This document shows positions 59,501 through 64,000 of a DNA stretch of 64,000 nucleotides, in pieces. The first letter of the stretch is position 1. Each line of letters begins with the position of its first letter. Origin of the DNA: an uncultured Bacteroidales bacterium (lineage in GTDB: Bacteria; Bacteroidota; Bacteroidia; Bacteroidales; Paludibacteraceae); assembly GCA_946186915.1 (NCBI GenBank), contig CAMHOY010000005.1, positions 62,001 to 126,000 on the forward strand. Direction: 5' to 3'. The position numbers and the translations under genes are program-made. A model generated the notes under the pieces. The model was not told where the DNA came from and did no database searches. It saw nothing but the letters and a program-made list of their open reading frames with translations.

Positions 59501-61839
59501 AAGACATCCGTCTTCTCCACGCCGTTGTCTCTGTAGGTCCAGGTGTATCCGCCTTCTTTGCTCAGACTGGCATTGGTGATATATACCTGACTCGGAATGC
59601 GTTGGATATGAAGATGATAAAGCGTGTCGCAACCGGCTTTGTCGTAGAAATGACCTGCTTCCGTATAGGTCTTGCCGTTAAAGGAAAGTACTTCGTCGCC
59701 GCAAAGAACGAAAGAACTGTCCACTTGTGCTAACTCGCGCACGCTCAGATGCAAACGGTAGAAATTGAAACTCCCGTCTGACTGCTGCTCTGCATTCGCG
59801 AACTCACCGCTTTGACTGGCACGGATGCCATGCCACTCGATGGTTTCACCCGGGCAGATAGTGGCTGTCGAATCGATGGTGTCCACATGGTTGACGGTGA
59901 GAATAAGCATCTCTGTGGAATCACAACCGAAGTGATTGGTCGTGGTGTAGAAGGATACACCGGTCTCGCGGTAGGTCACGTTATGCCATACATATTCATC
60001 GCCGGCATTGATCTGATGAACGTAGCGGATGGTATCCGGGGTGACTACGTTCAGCGACAACACAACCGTAGAATCACAACCGTCTTGCTTGAAGACATGC
60101 GTGTAAACGCCGCTCTCCGTCAGGAGTTGGTCGCCGAAAGTATAACTACTGCCGCGACAAATCGTCTGGTTGATATGGGTCTCCGGAATATAACGTACGG
60201 TAAGGTTAAGGACATGCTCTATACTGTCATTGTCCAATACATCTTTCTCTATCTCCACAAAGCGACCGCTCTCATGACGCGCTTTACCGCGCCAGATGAA
60301 GGTCTCATTCGGACAGATAGTCACCGTCGAATCATCGCGTATCACTTCACGATCGACATACAGCGTGAGAATGCTGTCACAACCCGTGAAAGTGGTATAA
60401 GCGATGGAGTAGGTTCCGGGAGCGGTGATGGGCTGACCGCGGTACGTCTGAGGGAAAGAGGTGAAGGTGATGCGTTCTGTCCATGCGTAGGTCGGATGAA
60501 CCGTCAGCTCCAATACAATCAGAGAGTCAATCTCTTGGGTGCCGCTGACAAGGACTGTATCTACGTATCTTCCGCTGATACTGTAGTCCTTGCCCCGCCA
60601 GGAATAAGGAGTGCCGTCGCATGTCATTGCGCGCTCTGTGCGGATAGGAATCGTCGCCGTGCCCGCTTTCACCCCTACACCCAATGTATAGATGCTGTCG
60701 CAACCGGAACGTGTAAGGTGCTTGTCTTCGTATTGACCGCCACTCGAGATCGTTTGACCGTGCCAAATCAAAGTCTCGCCCGGTACGATGGTGGCTGTGT
60801 CGTGCTGGGAGAACGGGATACCTTTAGCCAGAATAGTAGTGACGATACTGTCGCAACCGTATTGGACGCCGCTAAGGGTGTCAATCAGGGTCTGAGACTC
60901 CGTGTACGTCTGACCTTTCCATGTGATACTACCGCAGAAGGGAATGGTCTGAGTCACGCGCTTCACCGGCAGGACGGTTAATGCCAAATGGTAGATACTG
61001 TCATAACCGGCAAGCGTCTTGTAACGGTCGTAGTAGTCGGTAGTCGTGCCTACACCCTGACGGTTAAGTCCTTGTTTGCCTCGCCACTCGAAATCTTCGT
61101 TCTCGCAAACGGTGGCTGCACTGTCAAAACGGTAACTGGTCTCATCCTTCCGTAAGATCAATCGCCATATGTCGTTACAACCTGTCTCGGGGTTATGAGT
61201 CGTGTACTCATATACGCCCGGAGCGGTCAAGGTGTCCGTCTTTACTGCGCCATCCAACTGATATTGCCAGTAATACGGATGGGTCGCATCCAGGTAACCT
61301 GTCTGTTGATGCAGTTGGGACGGGTGCTTGGTGATGATGACTTTATAGGTGGTGTCGCTGCTGTACGAATTATAATACGTGCCGGCGTTGCTGTACACTT
61401 GGCCGTTGAACGTCACACTCTCGTCATCGCATAGAGTGAAGCTGCGGGTTAATGCTACCGTGACATGAAGACGATAAATACTGTCGCATCCGTCTTGGGT
61501 CTTGTATATGCGTTCGTACGAACCGCCTGTCGCAATGGTCGTGTCGCACCACGCAAACGAACTGCCGGCCTCTAACTGACGTTCCTCGTTCTTAACGAAA
61601 GACGGGAACACATTCACTACATAGCGGATGATGCTGTCTGCGCCCGGATCGGTAACAAGCAGCGTGTCGTATAAAATCGTGTCCCGGTACACAGGTGTCT
61701 GACGGGTGTCAATGGTGATAGCGTCACCGGGGCACATCTTGTAATGCCTCGTCTCGATAATGCCATCCTCGGCGTGAACACGCATTACTGCTGCTGCGGC
61801 CAACAGCACGCAACTGATTATATAGAAGGATTTTTTCAT
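50572..61839 (-). CDS. giant T9SS-secreted repeat protein (about 60 GCDS-type units)
   Basis: The start was set at ATG 61839 (61851 is possible), giving a signal peptide MKKSFYIISCVLLAAAAVMRVHA and a 3,755-residue protein. Nearly the whole mature part is a chain of roughly 60 units of about 55 residues. The form is 'xxICxGDxxxFxGxxLxxxGxYxDTLxTxxGCDSIIxLxLTVxP', split by x here. Most units have one Cys in the IC.GD part and one in GCDS, which could form disulfides after export. Blocks of several units are duplicated at two levels. The last about 80 residues form a T9SS type A signal (KYAIYSSTGTLISNG, GINGIYFIRTSVKGETMTHKVMLY). Such proteins are usually long surface adhesins or stalks; the function here is inference. 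It lies 16 nt after an outer-membrane barrel gene. Confidence 0.85.
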   Translation of the reverse strand: MKKSFYIISCVLLAAAAVMRVHAEDGIIETRHYKMCPGDAITIDTRQTPVYRDTILYDTLLVTDPGADSIIRYVVNVFPSFVKNEERQLEAGSSFAWCDTTIATGGSYERIYKTQDGCDSIYRLHVTVALTRSFTLCDDESVTFNGQVYSNAGTYYNSYSSDTTYKVIITKHPSQLHQQTGYLDATHPYYWQYQLDGAVKTDTLTAPGVYEYTTHNPETGCNDIWRLILRKDETSYRFDSAATVCENEDFEWRGKQGLNRQGVGTTTDYYDRYKTLAGYDSIYHLALTVLPVKRVTQTIPFCGSITWKGQTYTESQTLIDTLSGVQYGCDSIVTTILAKGIPFSQHDTATIVPGETLIWHGQTISSGGQYEDKHLTRSGCDSIYTLGVGVKAGTATIPIRTERAMTCDGTPYSWRGKDYSISGRYVDTVLVSGTQEIDSLIVLELTVHPTYAWTERITFTSFPQTYRGQPITAPGTYSIAYTTFTGCDSILTLYVDREVIRDDSTVTICPNETFIWRGKARHESGRFVEIEKDVLDNDSIEHVLNLTVRYIPETHINQTICRGSSYTFGDQLLTESGVYTHVFKQDGCDSTVVLSLNVVTPDTIRYVHQINAGDEYVWHNVTYRETGVSFYTTTNHFGCDSTEMLILTVNHVDTIDSTATICPGETIEWHGIRASQSGEFANAEQQSDGSFNFYRLHLSVRELAQVDSSFVLCGDEVLSFNGKTYTEAGHFYDKAGCDTLYHLHIQRIPSQVYITNASLSKEGGYTWTYRDNGVEKTDVFSTPGTYEFTSPNGETGCQDIYRLILTKNETDYHFVETYTICEGEDFSWRGMSNLSGQPGTSHYFDTYETRTGKDSIYELVLTVTPVKRTIQTITFCGETTWKGQVLTHSTVVYDTITSSTGCDSIVRVNFDKVTPFYRHDTATIVQGETLLWHGQAISGDGFYIDAHTNQYGCDSTYTLGVGVIAATPQTNMFTTQYSICDGDVYTWRGHDYSPTTTTTYTDTVYKAGTNSIDSIFVLKLTVHTNYPDTIVRHLYTCGEIGASIRYQGKEYYEDTTIISDLHTVFGCDSIVKAYLHFNTALFLSDTVKIADTELPYTWHFRLGGTVRDSVLTTAGTYNHYEAAEGTCRNQEQLVLLVYPTYLYEQDTTICELDLPFYWLRGPSDHINDALQHTVGQTKQYEYRYQSVNNTDSIYRLNLTIDPAPKSTERYYVCEGSPKKIHGVMYGEGNMAKDTLYRDTIRMHVDGTICDSTVYVEVYVSSRKTHTETVVLQDGESIDWNGMHITSGGEYRFTTDSVGPAGCDSISILRVIQELGDERFICSNDTGADVHPDKRYPFVWEHPRLTHDPDTLYTTGSFRDTVYDDLGYILEIYRMDLTIVHPYDTTIVVHGCKNKGALWRDSLYFNDTTFVDRVEVIPHTHEQPCDSVFHVTIKIDTVYHIRIDTTLCEYQLPLVIGRINPDTIWQEKDFRHEDDKTLCGCDSIIEGHLTIIPKLTHNDSTFICEDSIKVHPVWLGDTITPAFIGNDGGKWADKWQGNYHGVRYTSDTIVWDCNHQYFHHIIVRPSQKMVVDTNFYLCPGDSIQLFWGRGDDTTWFYKDTLYEEHTPMPSTWRDEHHQYTYAHDAYSCDSITRWHIKVLPLYHKDTTAHRLLGDSIWWGGAWRYYTGTYDSIAPSPDTSSLGDTCMYIYPLHLIVDTAYYFRDTVDICTVAGKTHTYIWPETGYKQFFTVGGKDTVARHYVDSLITYDRRDSIYDLCVNYRLHRDTTIYRTICEDDSVRFDLHLRDNVSFIERWVKNYGTYYDTVMAANGCDSIITLKLTVHPRIITKPKEVMITDREIPYLWRHAWTENNLPVDSVDTLRATGLYTFVMPSIHGCDSIDSLYLTVHQTHVFRDTIDVCDRPDKTRNHTWFTGYTQTYNTPMADDTAFYADTLQTRILFDSIYVLCVNFHRTYETHLYDTICAGDSVLLHGFHTATGIYRDTVPAVNGCDSVITLHLQVWPGFPTRYRYEDINITDTPYTWVHTWVENGLPKQDIDYLSMPGEYGRVLPNIHGCDSIDSLILRIHDNYVFRDTITICSDATPYTWYGPDYTVYKSDIYDSGDYVRRWRTANGFGDSTRMIHIEVLPVVYSQRYDTLCYGDSILFGLTRLNQPRYLHKSGVYYDTLTSIRYGCDSIIEMRLNVFQNFTHAETRHIMRTDTPYVWYHFRSGATLPTDSTFITAEGTYAYNFVSLHGCDSIDSLTLVLHDDYLYRDSVVICQDQVPYTWYGSDHTIYKEGISHSGEYTYSLRKQDGYSDSTLVRKVTILPIVYSQRYDTLCYGDSILFGLTRLNQPRYLHKSGVYYDTLTSIQYGCDSIIEMRLNVFPHLDKYHAPVDITDQDLPYTWYHYLDGETTAVDSTKIFGSGEFTYTFTTIHGCDSVDHLTVNVHPNYSFRDTVTICSDATPYTWYGPDGTIFKSDIYLTDLYTRHLRTTDGFADSIYTRYVNVQQVKLTLIRDSICLDADGNNFYSFNGRNLNVGGIYRDTLAAASGCDSIIELHLSVNKPYYSFREEHIIEGQTVSAFGQAFTTDTLLILKGLTPSGCDSTNVLKVVVHPLVDTTVTICSADLPYLWANKWNGAITPLYTAGLYRNDTTIVNGQRMYYGLRLIVNQPTDTTIFRTICEDGQYNFNGQFLTSAGEYRDTLRNAVGCDSVVILHLNVQPKYLNVVDRTIYEGDSVEFEGTYYHTAGIYPIRLTSSTGCDSIIELRLTVNRLYDDSISICSNELPYVWREKRIYTSGIYRDTIPNNGTDAVIGIKVNVLPTFRATEPIVISICEGDFYKFGGKILTQQGIYYDTLTATNGCDSIIMLSLQVMPLKYQSETRRIFEGDSVLFDGQWLKESGVYERRVQNDNGCTDTYQLILTVLKEFRVDTTAYICANDIPFVWRGYEYSASGDYSLPTAWTDSSRVVTTLHLTIRETFYEERNIAICSGDEFRYKDQVYTTNGEFFDTIPSLVGCDSIIKYVVSVHPTSDHTFEKHISDKEPYEFHGRILTNTGIYEWTGKTVTGCDSVEHLILTVHPSFFQSDTIELCQSDSINYPFQWKDEDGRLIRTITESGTYNDSVLTEYGFDSVHQVVVHIHPSYFIKEKYEIGEGEVLKIHGRDISKPAVYYDTLRTIHGCDSIYHIVVNPKTTREFTWNKTICQGEYFDFFGEKKTNTGRYTYTSQYKDSIVYLNLTVNPVSYSEKRIIITDKQTSYIYDGQLYTNLQLGENLFTKTMVNQYGCDSIHRLIICVTQRYSNWDPIPLCPGGEVKIDGKVITESGLYTFERRSRVTGELDSLYRVEVYDAPAFDLPLEKATICQGDTFLYGGKKITRAGHYDFTLKTVSGCDSLLHLDLTVNPSYQFYTDATIADYETYSWRGKSYAETGNYDVSFPTILDCDSTYTLRLTVVETKRQLTDDTICVGQTYNWRGREITAEGIYTDTIRQLETGFSAIYTLKLTVLYPTMLTSATVGEVCADGESFDIAFTYTGAKPTLYSIYFDQLAKNEGFKDVLNQPFLGEDRIARAPVPSKKEVIYLEHTAYVKPNRYSMRLVLDNGICGISRSDSLMLLVKYPSWIIEQNWNDVVAPLRKEYNGGFEFAQSDWYVNGVLQPNSSLGYLHNDKLKEGDEVVMVATRKGESFSIPTCPLVIHANSGNIYTNPILVYPTQAPHHAPHITIEAPEGGKYAIYSSTGTLISNGTLDAGVTRVTLPGINGIYFIRTSVKGETMTHKVMLY
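54778..55465. repeat. near-identical 543-bp-period higher-order repeat in the giant gene
   Basis: About 150 bp from 54778 recur from 55321 with only a few changes, including the identical CCGTAGCACAACGTGTCATA. In protein this is the repeated block SQRYDTLCYGDSILFGLTRL, 181 residues apart. A weaker related block continues up to about 55.9 kb. Confidence 0.9.
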
Positions 61840-61855
61840 ACTATCTAACATCTGA

Positions 61856-62851
61856 TTACTGATAACACATACAGCCATGGTGCATACCCGAACGGGCGGT
61901 ACGGCTACCACCGATCATATACGTGATTTTTGCACCCGCAAAGAACGGAACCGTTCGACTCGGGCTGTTGATGGTGTTCAGGTAGGGATAGACGGTCGCT
62001 TTGGTGGCGTCACTCGGGTCCGGCACTACCTGACGCTGAGTGGACTCCCAACCTTTGGCTAAATTATTCAGACCGTATTCGAAATAAAAACTCAGTTTCA
62101 TCACGTGACACAGACGGCTGTAGGAAGGCATCGAGGAGAGTAAGTCGTAACCTATCTCGCCGATGATAGAAACACCGATGTTGAGACGATTGTCCTGACG
62201 GTTCTCGAACTTGTAATCCGTGTAACCACGGTCAGGCATGTTCTCAAATATCACGGGACGGTAGTCGTCATTCATCGCTTTTAACGCATACACGCCCGTC
62301 GCGCGCGACGAAGAAGACAACGCGTAACTCAACTTAAGTCCGGCGCCGACATGAAAACCGTACTTGTAGTATCCGAACAACACGGGGATATCCAGAAAAT
62401 TCCATTGAATCTCATCCGTCTGATTCACATCATAGATAAAGAGAGCGGATTTACCTTGTGTGTCCAAACCGCGATAAGGATCATAGACAGCATCGTCCGG
62501 AGAGGTGTTGCGGTCATACGTGCTGTACGGATCCAACTGCAGTTTCGAACGATGAAAACTCATCTGAACGCCTACATTCGCCCAGAGACCGCTGTTGCGG
62601 TATTCATATCCGACTCCTACGCCGCCGCCTAAGTCGCCGACAGGTATCACCCCGCGGGCGCGCGTATCAAGGATCGAATAACCTACATGACCGCTGACAT
62701 AACCGAAATGGTAATGATCGCCGGCTAAAAGACCTCCACGGCGACGATGTGTCTGTCCCCATGCAGGCAAGCCGATGGTCAATGCCGCTAACAGCGCACA
62801 AAGCATAAGCGTGCGACTTCGCGGCAGGGTAAAATTGTTGCTCTCTTTCAT
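61856..62851 (-). CDS. outer-membrane beta-barrel protein paired with the giant gene
   Basis: The start was set at ATG 62851, giving a signal peptide (MKESNNFTLPRSRTLMLCALLAALTIGLPAWGQ) and 331 residues. The mature protein is Gly/Tyr-rich with alternating strands (HFGYVSGHVGYSIL, GGGVGVGYEYRNSGLWANVGVQMSF, GYYKYGFHVGAGLKLSYAL, LSFYFEYGLNNL, VPFFAGAKITYMIGG), as in outer-membrane barrels. T9SS giant adhesins such as SprB are paired with PorP/SprF barrels; the position and size fit, but the PorP start motif (QFYxNPLYLNPA) is absent. It shares a transcript with the giant gene. Confidence 0.7.
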   Translation of the reverse strand: MKESNNFTLPRSRTLMLCALLAALTIGLPAWGQTHRRRGGLLAGDHYHFGYVSGHVGYSILDTRARGVIPVGDLGGGVGVGYEYRNSGLWANVGVQMSFHRSKLQLDPYSTYDRNTSPDDAVYDPYRGLDTQGKSALFIYDVNQTDEIQWNFLDIPVLFGYYKYGFHVGAGLKLSYALSSSSRATGVYALKAMNDDYRPVIFENMPDRGYTDYKFENRQDNRLNIGVSIIGEIGYDLLSSMPSYSRLCHVMKLSFYFEYGLNNLAKGWESTQRQVVPDPSDATKATVYPYLNTINSPSRTVPFFAGAKITYMIGGSRTARSGMHHGCMCYQ

Positions 62852-62930
62852 ATATCTTGTCCGTGTTTTCTTGTCGTTTTTCGCACGTCTATATGTGTGC
62901 GCGCCGATGTGTGTGTAAAGGAACGGCGTG

Positions 62931-62962
62931 CAAAAGTACTGCTTTTTTTTGATATACGCAAA
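62931..62962 (-). promoter_or_regulatory. promoter of the barrel-giant protein operon
   Basis: Minus strand: TTTG (complement 62959-62962), 20 nt, TACTTTTG (complement 62931-62938). The leader to ATG 62851 is about 75 nt. Confidence 0.75.
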
Positions 62963-63031
62963 TTTTCTGCGAAAAAACGTGTTTTTATTTTTTGGCATAA
63001 TATTTGTCCACAACTCCGCGAATAAAATACT

Positions 63032-64000
63032 ATGCCTCAGAATCGCTTCATAACACTAATCCTGTTCCTCCTTCTTCTGCCGCCGTTATCTGCGAAGAAG
63101 CGACCGAGTGTGCCCGATTCGCTGCAAGCGCTCTCTATAGAAGCCAACGGCGTTTCCATTTTGTTGAATCGCGTGGAAGGTGGTTCGTTTATGATGGGCG
63201 CGACATCGGACCAGTACGACCCGGATACCTATACCGATAAACCTGCGCATCTCGTTTTTCTTTCTCCTTTTTACATCGCCACCACAGAAGTTACCAACCG
63301 GCTCTGGCGCGCGGTGATGAACGAGCGTGAGATGCTCGATCTGTCCGGTTATCCGGACCACCCTGTTGCTTACGTCTCGTGGCACGAAGCGCAAGAGTTC
63401 ATACGGCGGTTAGATAGTATTACCGGCATGCCTTTTCGGCTTCCCACCGAGGCGGAATGGGAGTTCGCAGCACGTGGAGGAGAACAAAGCAAGCACTTCC
63501 GTTTTTCAGGATCGAACGAAGCAGACACGGTGGGGTGGCTTTACCCTTTAGCGGAACAATGGACGCATCTTGTAGCACGCAAACTGCCCAACGAACTCGG
63601 ACTTTACGACATGACGGGCAACGTAGCGGAATGGTGCCAGGATATCTACGGCCCGTATCAACTCTCCACGCGTCCTGATCCCTGTGGAGCGGATACCGGC
63701 TCTTTCCGCATCGTTCGAGGAGGCAGTTTCGATAACTGTATAGCCAACAGCCATCTTTCCGTACGACGTTGGTACATACCGGAGACTTCTGTCGGGTATA
63801 TAGGCTTTCGCGTAGCGTTGACGCTTCCGAATGATCCGGCAGCGTTCTCCCGTTTAACGCGAGGAGCGACATCCGACGAGGAGAACTATCTACCACTCAC
63901 TCAGAAGATTCGTCTCAAAGGTCGTAGACTGCCTTTTTCCCTTGTCCCGGGCGACGAACCCTATTATATATCCGAGGAGGTAAGTGTTGCACTATGGGAA
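63032..64000 (+). CDS. SUMF1/formylglycine-generating-enzyme-fold protein, 3' end outside window
   Basis: An open frame from ATG 63032 runs to the window end (323 residues visible). It has a signal peptide (MPQNRFITLILFLLLLPPLSA) and one full SUMF1-type domain: VEGGSFMMGATSDQYD, PFYIATTEVTNRLW, HPVAYVSWHEAQEFIRRL, FRLPTEAEWEFAARGG, NELGLYDMTGNVAEWCQD, RIVRGGSFDN and a closing YIGFRVAL. After a linker, YYISEEVSVALW resembles the YIxxxEVTxALW part of a second domain. The catalytic Cys pair of true formylglycine enzymes is not obvious, so a structural or binding role is likelier; GldK/GldJ of T9SS share this fold. It is divergent from the barrel-giant operon. Confidence 0.8.
   Translation, partial: MPQNRFITLILFLLLLPPLSAKKRPSVPDSLQALSIEANGVSILLNRVEGGSFMMGATSDQYDPDTYTDKPAHLVFLSPFYIATTEVTNRLWRAVMNEREMLDLSGYPDHPVAYVSWHEAQEFIRRLDSITGMPFRLPTEAEWEFAARGGEQSKHFRFSGSNEADTVGWLYPLAEQWTHLVARKLPNELGLYDMTGNVAEWCQDIYGPYQLSTRPDPCGADTGSFRIVRGGSFDNCIANSHLSVRRWYIPETSVGYIGFRVALTLPNDPAAFSRLTRGATSDEENYLPLTQKIRLKGRRLPFSLVPGDEPYYISEEVSVALWE

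Noticed and set aside
61856-62851. PorP/SprF-family assignment for the barrel
   Set aside because: Size and position fit, but the typical N-terminal QFYxNPLYLNPA motif is absent.

Overview
The window looks like a chromosomal segment of an uncultured gut- or rumen-type member of the order Bacteroidales (phylum Bacteroidota). The evidence is a recurring promoter form (TTTG, about 20 nt, then TANNTTTG), a type IX secretion (T9SS) C-terminal signal, many SPII lipoproteins and outer-membrane barrels, and family-typical proteins (DUF4293, long RluA-type synthase, S1 with six repeats). Family-level placement is not possible from this sequence alone. No rRNA, tRNA, CRISPR array, prophage or intact IS element was recognised.

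Layout. 1-7.9 kb: 3' part of class I fumarase, a degenerate LytM/M23 membrane protein, dxr, rseP, a WbpD-like acetyltransferase, a DUF4293 protein, an MscS channel and rlmN, all on the + strand. 7.9-16.9 kb, mostly minus: a membrane LytTR regulator, a small SGNH-like protein (+), yidC, an outer-membrane protein, deoD, kdsB and mfd. 17-20.6 kb: PrsW-like protease, a lipoprotein with an internally duplicated domain, an LTA-synthase-like sulfatase-fold protein. 20.6-30.3 kb: a tandemly duplicated promoter and leader hairpin in front of rimP-nusA-infB, then a Ser/Thr-rich lipoprotein, an MBL hydrolase, a DPM-type glycosyltransferase and argS. 30.3-38.1 kb: a frameshifted RluA-family gene, a histidine-decarboxylase-like lipoprotein, a YqeY protein, rpsA, an EF-hand membrane protein and an M23/LysM endopeptidase. 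38.1-41.6 kb, minus: a surface lipoprotein/lipase/barrel operon ending in rlmH. 41.6-46.1 kb: nadC (+), then a minus run GH53 galactanase-queF-queC-queD-queE (preQ0/preQ1 steps of queuosine synthesis). 46.3-50.5 kb: a secreted repeat protein, nrdD and nrdG. 50.5-64 kb: an outer-membrane barrel followed by a 3,755-residue T9SS-secreted protein of about 60 cysteine-paired repeats, and, divergently, a SUMF1-fold protein cut by the window end.

The most unusual feature is non-coding structure spread over housekeeping genes. Gene borders carry short tandem arrays whose 7-17 bp unit differs at nearly every junction and often supplies the stop codon, and in one case the next start codon. Similar arrays, and a C-rich palindromic element present in both orientations, sit in frame inside rlmN, rimP, mfd, nrdG and queE and add roughly 10-25 residues each. 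This resembles the protein-inserted palindromic elements of Rickettsia in behaviour, but with different sequences. Further items of note are divergent promoters that share a palindromic -33 region, a PLP-decarboxylase with a lipoprotein signal, and the giant repeat protein locus.

All calls rest on reading the sequence and on recalled family features; no database search or computed alignment was available. Gene starts were moved to internal Met/Val codons where promoter position, signal peptide or family length required it.
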